A DNA stretch of 64,000 nt from Pythium myriotylum. Its lineage: Eukaryota > Oomycota > Peronosporomycetes > Pythiales > Pythiaceae. Positions 9,170 through 17,902 of the stretch are shown one piece after another. Each line of letters opens with the position of its first letter. Within the stretch, counting starts at the first letter, position 1. A model generated the notes under the pieces. The model was not told where the DNA came from. It saw nothing but the letters and a program-made list of their open reading frames with translations, and made no database searches. A program made the position numbers and the translations under genes. The stretch lies in contig JALJCQ010000004.1 of NCBI GenBank assembly GCA_023091665.1, forward strand, positions 62,001 to 126,000, given 5' to 3'.

Positions 9170-12100
9170 TCATTTGCTCCAAACGCGCCAGGAGGATGTC
9201 CTTCTCACAGGCGGCGGTGGTTGAGTACCAGCTCTTCCAGACTCGGAGGTTGCGGACGACGCTGAGTGGTGACTGGACGGCTGACGAGTCGGGAACCGGT
9301 GGTCGCGATGAACGAGGTGGGCTTGAGCCTCTTTTAGTTGTGCGCTAAGCTCCTCCATTTTACGTTCGTATGCGAGGATGATGCGCTGAGACTGACTTAG
9401 TCGCGTTTGCATGGCGAGTACGTTACCTTCAAGCTTCCGGATCTCGGCATCTTGGCGAGACACTTCTTCGTCCTTCTTCTCGATCATGAGCTTGAGTCGA
9501 CTGACATCTGACAGCTTGACAGCATCAAACATCTCGCCTTGGACGAGACTGCCTGAGCGCTTGAACCGAAAGCGGAATCCGCTGCGACCGTCTGACGAGG
9601 CCGACACCGGCGAACTCACACTCAGGCGCTTACCCTGTTTGGGAGTGAAAACGGCGTTGCTGCTGTCGTCGTCGATCTTGCTTGCCATGAGTGCGAGTTG
9701 CTCCTCCTCAGGTATCGGTAGACTTGAATCCTCCATCTCTTGCTGCCGCATCTGCACAGAAGCAGCCTCCACGTACGTTTCGATCGTGTTCTCCACACTC
9801 TTCGCATTAGATACAAACGATTCAACGAGGAAACCGACGAAGATGGGCAGGAGAATATTTGCCATAGCAATGCGGTAGCTGAAAAAGAATAGATATGTAG
9901 CATCCGAGCCGGTGATTGCGTGAGCAGCATCCATGACCATGTCCCAGCCTGCAAGATTCGCCACGCCAAACAGCGTCACAAGCGTCTCGGCAAACGTATC
10001 CACTTGGAACTCCTCTCGCACGTTGTACCAGTTTGGCGAGAGAGCAGCTTTTTCTGGTGGAAAATTGCGAAGCGAGATGCCGTAGTTGGCTTGTGTCACG
10101 ATCGCGAACGCGTACATGAAACTAAAAATCACTAGAAGAAGCTGCACAATGAGGGGAAGAATTCGCTGCATAGTCCAGAGAATCTCGTGGAACGGCGGAA
10201 ACAGGTTCAGCAGCTTGAGAATACGGAGAGAACGAATCGCCAACGCGAGATCATAGAATACTCGAGATACGTGAGACTTGTCCTTGATTGTCGTGATCAC
10301 ATAAAACACCCAGCCAACGACCACAATACCCAAGTCGAGTCTGCAGAATGGCCGCGAGAAAAACTCTCGGCGACCGAATGCGAATAATTTGAGTTGCACT
10401 TCCAGTGTAAAAATGATGAGCAGGACGAAACCGACAATCCGCCAAGAGTGGTTCACAGAGAATGCCAGATCGATGTCGTTCACCTGGATGGCTTGGACGA
10501 CCGAGAGCATGATCAACATCCCCACGACCAGTTCAGCCACGACGACGGGATATTTACCGAAAAATACCTTCTCATACAGCAGGTACTCGCGCATGCGAAG
10601 TTGCCACTTGCGCACTGTGTGTCGCTTGAGACCCGGGATGAAGAACTGTAGAATCTTTGCGGCTGTCGACGGCTTTGTGCGTTCCAGTTTGACACTGATA
10701 AGCGAGCAGAGTTGGTAGAAATCACCTAGGTCCACGTAGCCGACGTGCTCGATGTCAATCGTATTGAACACAAGTGTGGACTCAACGCTCGTCCACTTTG
10801 GTTTGAGGTACTCGCAAAGACTGATCCAGGTCTCAAGCGAAATTCTTCGGCGGCTCATGGGCTGAATCGAGGCTATCGCCTGTTTGAAAGAATCCCTCTT
10901 CGACATGTTCACCAGCGCGTTGCTGCTGAAAAAGCGAGAAGACCCACGTCGCTCGGCACCAACACTGTTGCGGGAGAGGAAAGTGGGCATGCTGCGTAAC
11001 AACTCATCGTCCGCTTCGTCAACAAGCGCAACGTCTGTCGCGAGGATATCGAACGCGGCAAATAACGCAGCTTTACGTTTCTGCAGTCGCTTGAAAAGCA
11101 TCTTCTCTGTGTGTTGCTTGTATGATTTATACGACACGGCAATGGTCAGCTTGGCCAGGAACATGTTGGTGAGCAGCACAAAGATAACGAAGAAAAGCGC
11201 GCTCCACTCCGTGACGAGGAAATACGGGTACATGCTCTTGACCATGTACGGTAGGCAGTTGTGGATGAGTAACATGGTGTACATGGACGAATGGAGCGAG
11301 GCAAAGAAGGGCGCGGCCGTCGTACTGTGGCTCACGTCAGAGAAGAGCAGGTACCCGAGCAGCCCGAAGAAGCCGATGAGACAGAACGACAACAGCAGTA
11401 CGATCAACACTTCTCGCAGCGCACGCACACAGCTCGCGAAGATGATGCGGATGTTGCGGCGCCGCGTGATGAGAAAGAAAGGCCGCAGCACGCGCGAGTA
11501 CCGGTACGGGTTGATCTCGGGCAGGAGTAAGTTGACGACGAGGTCGGCCACCGAGACAAGCAGCAGCCCGAGGCGGGCGACAGCCCATGGCTGCCGTGTG
11601 ATGAACTTGCGCTGCGTCTCGGCGGAGCTCATGTACCATCGGATGTAGACGTCGCTGGCAAAGATCGCGAGGCAGAGCAGGTCGACGAGCAAGTAGGCGT
11701 TCTGCTCGCCGGGCTGCTCGACGAACGCGAGCGAGCAGTTGATGAGCACGACGACGGTGTACATGGATCGGTAGGAGCCGGCGTGGAAGAGCTCGTGGAG
11801 GTAGAGCGACGTGCGGTCGAGGCTGCAGCCGATCTTGCGTCCGTGGATGCCGTCGCGCACGAACGTGGCGGCGATGAGGAACTTGTCGAGCTGGTTCTCG
11901 GCGACGAGCGTCTTGGCCTGCGCGAGCTCCGAGTCGCCGCGGTCGAGGCGCCGGTCGTTGTCGTCGAGGGTTTCGAGCTCCTCCTCGCCCTCGGCCATGT
12001 CGATCGCGCGCTCGTGCTGCAGCTGCTGCTGGAGCATCTCGAACTCGCTGCGCATCTCGGCCGCCATGTCCTTGGCCGTCGAGTTGTCGTCGTTGATCTC

Positions 12101-12304
12101 CACGAGGCGCTTCCACTTCTGCTGCGCCTTGACCACCGCCGTGTCGAGCCCCACGCGCACGCGCGGGTTCAGCGCCGGGCTGCGCGACGACGACGTCGAC
12201 AGAGTTGAGTCGCCATAACTCGGCACGGACGGCGCCGCCGACGACGCGACCAGCGGCGGCGGCACGAGCGGCGTCTGCTCGCCAGGTCCCGACGCCGAGC
12301 TCAT
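9170..12304 (-). CDS. Two-pore voltage-gated cation channel (TPC-like)
   Basis: A 1,044-residue channel with two six-helix domains. Domain I lies at about 178-392; its arginine-bearing S4 starts near SRVLRPFFLITRRR and its pore region near FFASLHSSMYTMLL. Domain II lies at about 582-830; its S4 starts near AIRSLRILKLLNLF and its pore near FAETLVTLFGVANLAGW. Between them an EF-hand-like loop, DIEHVGYVDLGD (517-528), recalls plant TPC1, where calcium binding gates a vacuolar cation channel. The N-terminus (60-135) is charged and helical, and a coiled coil at about 930-1000 could support dimerisation. Endolysosomal or vacuolar location is inferred from the family. The ATG is preceded within 20 bp by a GA microsatellite. 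It is intronless as read. Confidence 0.9.
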   Translation of the reverse strand: MSSASGPGEQTPLVPPPLVASSAAPSVPSYGDSTLSTSSSRSPALNPRVRVGLDTAVVKAQQKWKRLVEINDDNSTAKDMAAEMRSEFEMLQQQLQHERAIDMAEGEEELETLDDNDRRLDRGDSELAQAKTLVAENQLDKFLIAATFVRDGIHGRKIGCSLDRTSLYLHELFHAGSYRSMYTVVVLINCSLAFVEQPGEQNAYLLVDLLCLAIFASDVYIRWYMSSAETQRKFITRQPWAVARLGLLLVSVADLVVNLLLPEINPYRYSRVLRPFFLITRRRNIRIIFASCVRALREVLIVLLLSFCLIGFFGLLGYLLFSDVSHSTTAAPFFASLHSSMYTMLLIHNCLPYMVKSMYPYFLVTEWSALFFVIFVLLTNMFLAKLTIAVSYKSYKQHTEKMLFKRLQKRKAALFAAFDILATDVALVDEADDELLRSMPTFLSRNSVGAERRGSSRFFSSNALVNMSKRDSFKQAIASIQPMSRRRISLETWISLCEYLKPKWTSVESTLVFNTIDIEHVGYVDLGDFYQLCSLISVKLERTKPSTAAKILQFFIPGLKRHTVRKWQLRMREYLLYEKVFFGKYPVVVAELVVGMLIMLSVVQAIQVNDIDLAFSVNHSWRIVGFVLLIIFTLEVQLKLFAFGRREFFSRPFCRLDLGIVVVGWVFYVITTIKDKSHVSRVFYDLALAIRSLRILKLLNLFPPFHEILWTMQRILPLIVQLLLVIFSFMYAFAIVTQANYGISLRNFPPEKAALSPNWYNVREEFQVDTFAETLVTLFGVANLAGWDMVMDAAHAITGSDATYLFFFSYRIAMANILLPIFVGFLVESFVSNAKSVENTIETYVEAASVQMRQQEMEDSSLPIPEEEQLALMASKIDDDSSNAVFTPKQGKRLSVSSPVSASSDGRSGFRFRFKRSGSLVQGEMFDAVKLSDVSRLKLMIEKKDEEVSRQDAEIRKLEGNVLAMQTRLSQSQRIILAYERKMEELSAQLKEAQAHLVHRDHRFPTRQPSSHHSASSATSESGRAGTQPPPPVRRTSSWRVWSK

Positions 12305-12313
12305 CGGTGGCGG

Positions 12314-12359
<46 letters not shown>

Positions 12360-12881
12360 GAAGAGGGGGGGGGGGGAGGGAGGTGTCGTCTGTGTTCTTC
12401 CCGATGGGAGGAAGGGGGCTACCACTCCTTTAACGGAAGAATCAGGTCGGATTTCCACCAATCCGATAGAAGTGAAGATGATTTATATCCAATGAATAAA
12501 GTTGAATATGGAAATTTAGCCAATGAGAGGTATGTCAAGCCATGGCGAGGTAAGTGAACCCATGTTGGTGTATGTACCCATATTCGACTCGTCTACTTCT
12601 GTGGCGCGCGCGTCTCGCCTCGAAATGATATGCGATTTTACTCGACAGACACAACGAGAAACTGTCTGCGTGCACCTCTCCTAGGATACAGTGGCAACTC
12701 GTGGGACTCGAAATGAATTTGAACAAATGCAAAAACAATAGCTAGGACGTTATGGTTGGTTTCTCTTCGTCTCAGCGAAAGCCCTCCGCCACGTCTGAAG
12801 CTCCAGTTGACGGTTGTTTGACGTCGCATTCGTCCTCCCTTCCCTACGAGGAAAAGACAGTCTGCCTCCTTCTTCATCCAA
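12305..12881. other. Intergenic region upstream of the channel gene
   Basis: This region carries the (GA)n tract at about 12319-12355 and a G-rich run just after it, and lies between the start of the channel gene and the 3' end of carboxylesterase 3. No coding sequence was recognised. Confidence 0.5.
12319..12355. repeat. (GA)n microsatellite followed by a poly-G tract
   Basis: About 18 GA units lie directly upstream of the channel start codon, followed at about 12366-12377 by a G homopolymer of about 12. Such tracts are common in this genome's promoters; the one at 32929-32950 is CT-type. Confidence 0.9.
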
Positions 12882-14477
12882 TCACTGGTCAAAGTGTGGT
12901 GCGACTCGCGCTTCGAACGCGGACCAGAACGCACAGCGCTCCGAGTGCTGGGGCATGGACGCGTCGTCGGCCTCGATCTTGAGCGTGGGTTGCAGGACAA
13001 TCTGCTTCTTCGTGCGCTCGTTGTATCGAGGCCACGTGGTGTTCGTTCCGTTGCCATTCGGCGAGCCTGCGATCGCGAAGGTGGTCCAGAATGCCTGAAT
13101 GTGGCTCACGACTGCGCGCGAATTCGAGTCGTTCTTGAGGTTCGCCGGGCGATCGAAGACAAAGTTGACGTCTTCCGCATGGAGCGCAAGTGGTTGTCCA
13201 AGAGCAGTGTCTGCAAAGTTGAAGCGATAGCGGTACGTGTCGGCTACAGTGCGCGACTGAAAGCTCGAGATCAGTTCTCCGGGGCACGCGAACGTGGCAT
13301 CCTTGAACACCTCGGAACTGCGGTGACGAGGAGTCGGGAACGCGGACAGAGGATACAACGCTGCCAGCTTCACAAGCTCCTGGTCGTTCATCAGGGAGTA
13401 CCGTTTGCGGATCCAAGAGTCGAATGTCGAAGCCTCAGAGCCTGCGACCGAAAAGTACCATCCATCGTCCGTGTTTACACCGATCACCGTTGGAACGCGG
13501 CTAACGAGGCCTTTCTGGATTCGAAGGAAAGGCGCTTCGCGCGTGAACACTTTGTCGATGGTCGGCATCCAGTTGAGACCCTTGCCAGCCTCGAATAGTG
13601 CCCTCGCGTCAGCCTTGCGGAGACACGCTAGAAGACCGGACGTCGCTCCGCTGCAGCCAACGGCCTTGGCGATAGTCAGCGTCTGGCTCTCTTGGACAGC
13701 ACGTGTGCGTAACTCCTGCACAGAGAAATGAGCCCCGCTCTGTAGGATGGCACGGTGAAAGAGCTGTTGGTTACCGTCACGGGACACCAGGTGCAACGCA
13801 ATCGAACTCGCGCCTGCGCTTTCGCCGAACACCGTCACGTCGTCTGGATTGCCACCGAAGAACTGGATGTACTTCTTAACCCACTGGAGAGCCACCTCTT
13901 GGTCGCGGAGGCCGAAATTGGCGCCGTCTCCTTCCTTCAGAATTCCCTCGTTGGAGAGGAAACCCAGGGGTCCGAGTCGATAGTTGAAGTTGACAACAAC
14001 GACCTTTTGCCCTGAAGCTCCGATGAGGTTGTTTCCCGGGTGTGGGTCTCCCGCACCAGCGACGAAACCTCCACCGTAGATCCAAACCATGACCGGAAGC
14101 CTCGAGCTTGATGTCACTTCGCCAGGAGTGAACACGTTGAGGTACAGGCAGTCCTCCGATTGCTTGAGCTTGCTCGAGTTTGTTCCGAGAATGGCGTCTA
14201 GAGAAGGATCATTGTAGCAGCTGCTTCCGTAAGCATTTGCGTTGAGGCTCGTCGTGACCGGCTTGAGCTTGGACTGCTTCCATCGTTTTCCTCCAATTGG
14301 TGCTTCGGCATACGGGATACCGAGATACGTGTTGATGCGTGTTCCAACCGAACTGGTCTCCGCAAGACCTGCGACTTGCACGCCACGCGGGAGTGTGGCA
14401 ACAGGAGAGCTCACAGCACCATGGTGGAACGATACTGCCGCGAAACTCAAGAATTTTACCACCGACAGCAGCATCAC
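12882..14477 (-). CDS. Secreted carboxylesterase type B
   Basis: A 531-residue paralogue of the esterases at 1-522 and 4096-5655. A hydrophobic N-terminus (about 1-23) acts as a signal peptide. Motifs include LGIPYAEAPIG (52-62), SEDCLYLNVFTP (107-118), the oxyanion YGGGF (134-138), the nucleophile elbow GESAG with S220, and H433 in ALHAEDVNFVF. The third triad position, Glu in the paralogue (E326), is Asp here (D338 in GVNTDDGW); the family tolerates Asp, so activity is still likely. The gene is divergent from the SURP gene at 14794. An Inr-like CTCATTTATCCC lies 55-70 bp upstream of the ATG on the minus strand (about 14531-14545). Confidence 0.9.
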   Translation of the reverse strand: MMLLSVVKFLSFAAVSFHHGAVSSPVATLPRGVQVAGLAETSSVGTRINTYLGIPYAEAPIGGKRWKQSKLKPVTTSLNANAYGSSCYNDPSLDAILGTNSSKLKQSEDCLYLNVFTPGEVTSSSRLPVMVWIYGGGFVAGAGDPHPGNNLIGASGQKVVVVNFNYRLGPLGFLSNEGILKEGDGANFGLRDQEVALQWVKKYIQFFGGNPDDVTVFGESAGASSIALHLVSRDGNQQLFHRAILQSGAHFSVQELRTRAVQESQTLTIAKAVGCSGATSGLLACLRKADARALFEAGKGLNWMPTIDKVFTREAPFLRIQKGLVSRVPTVIGVNTDDGWYFSVAGSEASTFDSWIRKRYSLMNDQELVKLAALYPLSAFPTPRHRSSEVFKDATFACPGELISSFQSRTVADTYRYRFNFADTALGQPLALHAEDVNFVFDRPANLKNDSNSRAVVSHIQAFWTTFAIAGSPNGNGTNTTWPRYNERTKKQIVLQPTLKIEADDASMPQHSERCAFWSAFEARVAPHFDQ

Positions 14478-14652
14478 AGGGTTGGCCGAGTCGTGGAGGA
14501 TCTCTTGGTCTTCTTACACTTGGGTCGCCTCGGGATAAATGAGAACTGGAGAACGTGAAGATAGCTCAGGCATGGCAGCTCAGGGAAGGCCGTAGCGGGG
14601 GCTGTATCACCACGATCATTTGATTGTGAGCGCATCAGCACTATCAACAAAT

Positions 14653-14683
14653 GAACTTGAAAGTATCGTAAACTTTCAAGTTC
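14653..14683. repeat. Inverted repeat in a divergent promoter
   Basis: The perfect 12-bp arms GAACTTGAAAGT (14653-14664) and ACTTTCAAGTTC (14672-14683) are separated by 7 bases. The repeat sits between the diverging starts of carboxylesterase 3 and the SURP-domain gene, the only intergenic space the two share, so it may be a regulatory site. Confidence 0.75.
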
Positions 14684-14793
14684 GATTCCAGTACATCTGA
14701 TCTGATTGGTCATAAATAAACCTGAATCAAACTTGAAATACACAACCTCGAACCACGACAACCTACAAAACCAACGTCGGATTAGCGGAGACC

Positions 14794-15381
14794 ATGGGCG
14801 ACGAGATGGAGAAGCAGTTCCAGGAGCGCATTGCGCGCGCCAAAGAGGCCACGCGGCTCGCGTCCATCGCTGCACTGTCTCGTGCACCCGCCAGCGCGGC
14901 AGTTCCGGCTCCTCTTCCTCCTTCGTCGGCTGCATCTTCGGCGTCCACTCGCCCCGCCGATCCCCCCGAGGACGTTCGCCACCGAATCGACCGACTCGTC
15001 GAGTTCATCGCGCGCAACGGACCGGTCTTTGAAGAAACCGCTCGCGAGAGAGAGCGAGAGAACCCCGAGTTCGCGTTCCTCCACGCCGGCGCGCCGTTCC
15101 ACGACTATTTCGTTTGGAAAAAGGCCCAGTCGGTCTCTCTGCCGACGTCGCTTCCCGGCTCGGCGTCTGCGTCAGCTCCTCGTGCGAACCGATATCTTCT
15201 TGACCCCATCATGGACCTGCCAGTCGGCGCGATGGCAAACGCCTGCAAAATCGCGAGGTCGAGAGGTTTACCTGCGTACTCGCCACTGCCGCCAGATCTG
15301 CTGACCCCGTCGGCGGCAGTCGTCCCGCCGATGGAACCGGCACGACTGGAGACTCGACTCGCCGAGTTCTATCGTTCGTAA
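14794..15381 (+). CDS. SURP (SWAP)-domain protein, likely RNA processing
   Basis: A 195-residue protein. After an alanine/proline-rich segment (about 20-57), residues about 58-110 form a SURP module: HRIDRLVEFIARNGPVFEE, then NPEFAFLHAG and a final HDYFVWKK. SURP modules bind splicing factors such as SF1; relatives include CHERP, SF3A1 and SFSWAP. The C-terminal half has a PLPPDLL motif like that following SURP in CHERP-type proteins. Its small size and single SURP point to a stand-alone accessory factor or a split relative. Nuclear location is inferred. ATG 14794 is the first in frame and sits in a good ACCATGG context. Confidence 0.8.
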   Translation: MGDEMEKQFQERIARAKEATRLASIAALSRAPASAAVPAPLPPSSAASSASTRPADPPEDVRHRIDRLVEFIARNGPVFEETARERERENPEFAFLHAGAPFHDYFVWKKAQSVSLPTSLPGSASASAPRANRYLLDPIMDLPVGAMANACKIARSRGLPAYSPLPPDLLTPSAAVVPPMEPARLETRLAEFYRS

Positions 15382-15399
15382 CAATGGATCTGCTGTGAA

Positions 15400-17784
15400 T
15401 CATTCTTCCACGATAAACGAGGATGGCCATCGATAGTCGACTTCTTGCGCAGTATCATCGTAATCGTCGCTGTCGGAAGGCGACGAGTCGCCGCTGATCG
15501 TCCCAGCCAGCGGACTCTCCACTACGAGTTCGTGGAGCGTACTCGCGATACTCGCGACCGCGAGCCGTCCGTTAATCCCAGGAGGCCGTAGTAACGTACT
15601 CGTTGCCTCTTCAACAGCGTCACATATTTGAGCTGCAGTGTCCTCGGTGTCGACAAGTGCGTGCGTCCGTGCAAGTGCCGATCCTGCTTCGCTTGCACGC
15701 ATCACTTGGTCGTTCAGCCGCTTGAGACGTGGGGAAACAAACGCCGCGCTCGCGGATTTAGATCGTTGGAATGGTGGCGGAGCACTCCGAGGCGTCAGCA
15801 TGGCCTTCAATTCTGACGTCACCCGTGCCTCCTTGCGAAGAGCGTTTCGGACAGACTGACGTGACGTCAGCGGCCGGTCCCTCCACAAAAAGTCTACATG
15901 TTCAGGGGGTTCTGCGAGCCTTGCATCAAATCTCCGACCAGTTTTGGCTCTCGTAATATTTAGGTGAGACGAAGAAGACACGGTCTTGACATCCTTCATG
16001 TTCGGAGTCTTTAGCCGCATGTTCTTCATCAACTCAGCGACGCTCTGAGCTTGTTCCTCGAGCTCTGCATCCTCCTCAATCAGCCGAGCAGTCACTCGAG
16101 CTCGTTCTTTACGCGACTTCTGTCTCTCGAGAGTCGCCAGACGCGATATCTCGCTGAGGATTTCCATTCGAGAGGCCTTTCGATGGAGTTTAGCCAGTTG
16201 GGGTCTGCGTGACTCTAGAACACTGACAACGAATGTGTGAGCTCCACCACAGCGCACGGTGGTCGCCCCTGTTCCTGACATGGCGCTCACAATTGCAGGC
16301 AATGGAACGATTCGAGTTCCTTTCTGCTTTGCATCTTCTGGGAGACCTAGCTGTCCTTCCTCTCCAAAACCCCAAGCGTACAATGTTCCGTCCTCACACA
16401 ACGCCATCGAGTGCCACTCTCCGAGTGACAGTTGGACAACATTTTTGTTGTAGAGTAGTCGAACCTTGGTTGGTACTCGGCGGTTGCGTGTGGTGCCATG
16501 GCCGACTTGGCCGTACTGACCGTTCCCCCAAGTGTAAACGTCGTGAGTTATGGAGATTGCACCACTGTGGCTCCCTCCGCACGCGATGTATTTGATCGCA
16601 ACATCTTTCAGTGCGTGCACTGGAGCTGGCTCCAGAACAGTTTCGATGTTGCCATGGCCAAGTCGGCCATCATCGCCATTCCCCCAGGAGAACACGCGCC
16701 TTCCGCACAATGCCATCGTATGGTATAGCCCGCAAGCGAGTTCCACGTCACCCAAGGGCATTGCTGAAGCTGCTGCTTGAGTGAGCTGCTCTCGCGAGCT
16801 TGATGCTGCCATATTTGCGAAATGCTTTCGAAAGAAAGGGATCCGTTCGAAAGTTACGCGATCAACTCGATCTCCGAAGCCGAGTTGACCAGCGATGTTG
16901 CTGCCAGTAGCGAGTACGTTGTTGTCGAGCGTGACGAGAAATGACTGATTCCCACCACAGAAGAGTGCTCGAACGTTGATAACTTTCTCGACACGTGTCG
17001 GAACCCCTCTTGGCTTTAGCGACTTCATTCCGACTCCAAGTTGGCCTGACGCATTGTCTCCCCAAGTAAAAATTCTACCCTCTGTCGTCATGCACACTGT
17101 GTGGTTGCTGCCACATGCGACTTGCAATATTGTAGACGTCCCGACAGACGGGACTCGGAGTGGAAGCTTGGATGGCTCTAGGTTGTTGTCTCCTTGGCCA
17201 AGCTGTCCGTTGGCGTTGTAGCCAAAGCAGTATATGTTTGAATAAACGTCGATAATCGCAGAATGGGACTTCCCGCACGCAATCTGGACAGGATGAAGCC
17301 ACTTACATGCGAATGGCGTTGGCATGTTTGCATTCGCCTCATCGCTTGTGCCAAGACGCCCGTGGAGCCCACAGCCAAACGCAAACAGGAATGTCGCTTC
17401 TTTCTGTAGCACCGAGACGAACACTGAAGGAACAATAGTGCTGGAACTGTACACTTCGTCATAGTTTTCGTAGATTTTATGGTAGATCTGGATTGTTCGC
17501 GTATCGGCGTCCAGATCACACGCAATCGTCACTTCTCTTGGGAGTCGCCAGTCGCTTGGTGTGATAACAAGTTGTGATGGCTGAACCGTGATGCCACACT
17601 TATTGTTCACAACACAGACGTGGACTGTGACCCCCTTTCCCTTACTTGGAGGCCGAAGAAGCTTGATGTGGTACGAGAACTCACTACCCTGGCGCAGGCG
17701 CACGTAGCGCGGGTGGACGCGCACGAGCTGTGCCGCCTTTTTCGCCTTATCTGGAGAGCCTTCATCCACGCTTGTGGCGTCCAT
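15400..17784 (-). CDS. RCC1-repeat protein with N-terminal beta domain
   Basis: A 794-residue protein. Residues about 10-125 form a predicted beta-rich segment with an LVITPSDWRLPREVTI motif, like repeated beta domains that carry an F-x-P-x-x-W pattern. About six or seven RCC1-type propeller repeats follow (about 130-520), for example FAFGCGLHGRLGT, YCFGYNANGQLGQGD, FTWGDNASGQLGVG, FSWGNGDDGRLGHG, YTWGNGQYGQVGHG and YAWGFGEEGQLG. The C-terminal third is charged and helical with low-complexity tails. RCC1 propellers serve as Ran exchange factors or as scaffolds in ubiquitin and ciliary proteins; the extra domains make simple Ran RCC1 unlikely. A flagellar or signalling scaffold is possible but unproved. 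Confidence 0.85.
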   Translation of the reverse strand: MDATSVDEGSPDKAKKAAQLVRVHPRYVRLRQGSEFSYHIKLLRPPSKGKGVTVHVCVVNNKCGITVQPSQLVITPSDWRLPREVTIACDLDADTRTIQIYHKIYENYDEVYSSSTIVPSVFVSVLQKEATFLFAFGCGLHGRLGTSDEANANMPTPFACKWLHPVQIACGKSHSAIIDVYSNIYCFGYNANGQLGQGDNNLEPSKLPLRVPSVGTSTILQVACGSNHTVCMTTEGRIFTWGDNASGQLGVGMKSLKPRGVPTRVEKVINVRALFCGGNQSFLVTLDNNVLATGSNIAGQLGFGDRVDRVTFERIPFFRKHFANMAASSSREQLTQAAASAMPLGDVELACGLYHTMALCGRRVFSWGNGDDGRLGHGNIETVLEPAPVHALKDVAIKYIACGGSHSGAISITHDVYTWGNGQYGQVGHGTTRNRRVPTKVRLLYNKNVVQLSLGEWHSMALCEDGTLYAWGFGEEGQLGLPEDAKQKGTRIVPLPAIVSAMSGTGATTVRCGGAHTFVVSVLESRRPQLAKLHRKASRMEILSEISRLATLERQKSRKERARVTARLIEEDAELEEQAQSVAELMKNMRLKTPNMKDVKTVSSSSHLNITRAKTGRRFDARLAEPPEHVDFLWRDRPLTSRQSVRNALRKEARVTSELKAMLTPRSAPPPFQRSKSASAAFVSPRLKRLNDQVMRASEAGSALARTHALVDTEDTAAQICDAVEEATSTLLRPPGINGRLAVASIASTLHELVVESPLAGTISGDSSPSDSDDYDDTAQEVDYRWPSSFIVEE

Positions 17785-17902
17785 TAGGTGGGACTCCCGA
17801 AGCTGGAGATATCACCGCATGCAGTGCCAAACCAATATAATTATAGGGACTGCACTCGCATCTTCAATGCTCGCGTTACGCAAATAGAAAGTTACGTACG
17901 TA

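Noticed and set aside
11337..12461. 374-codon frame overlapping the channel gene
   Set aside because: It is an alternative-frame artefact of the channel gene's 5' G+C-rich region, with Ala/Arg-biased composition.
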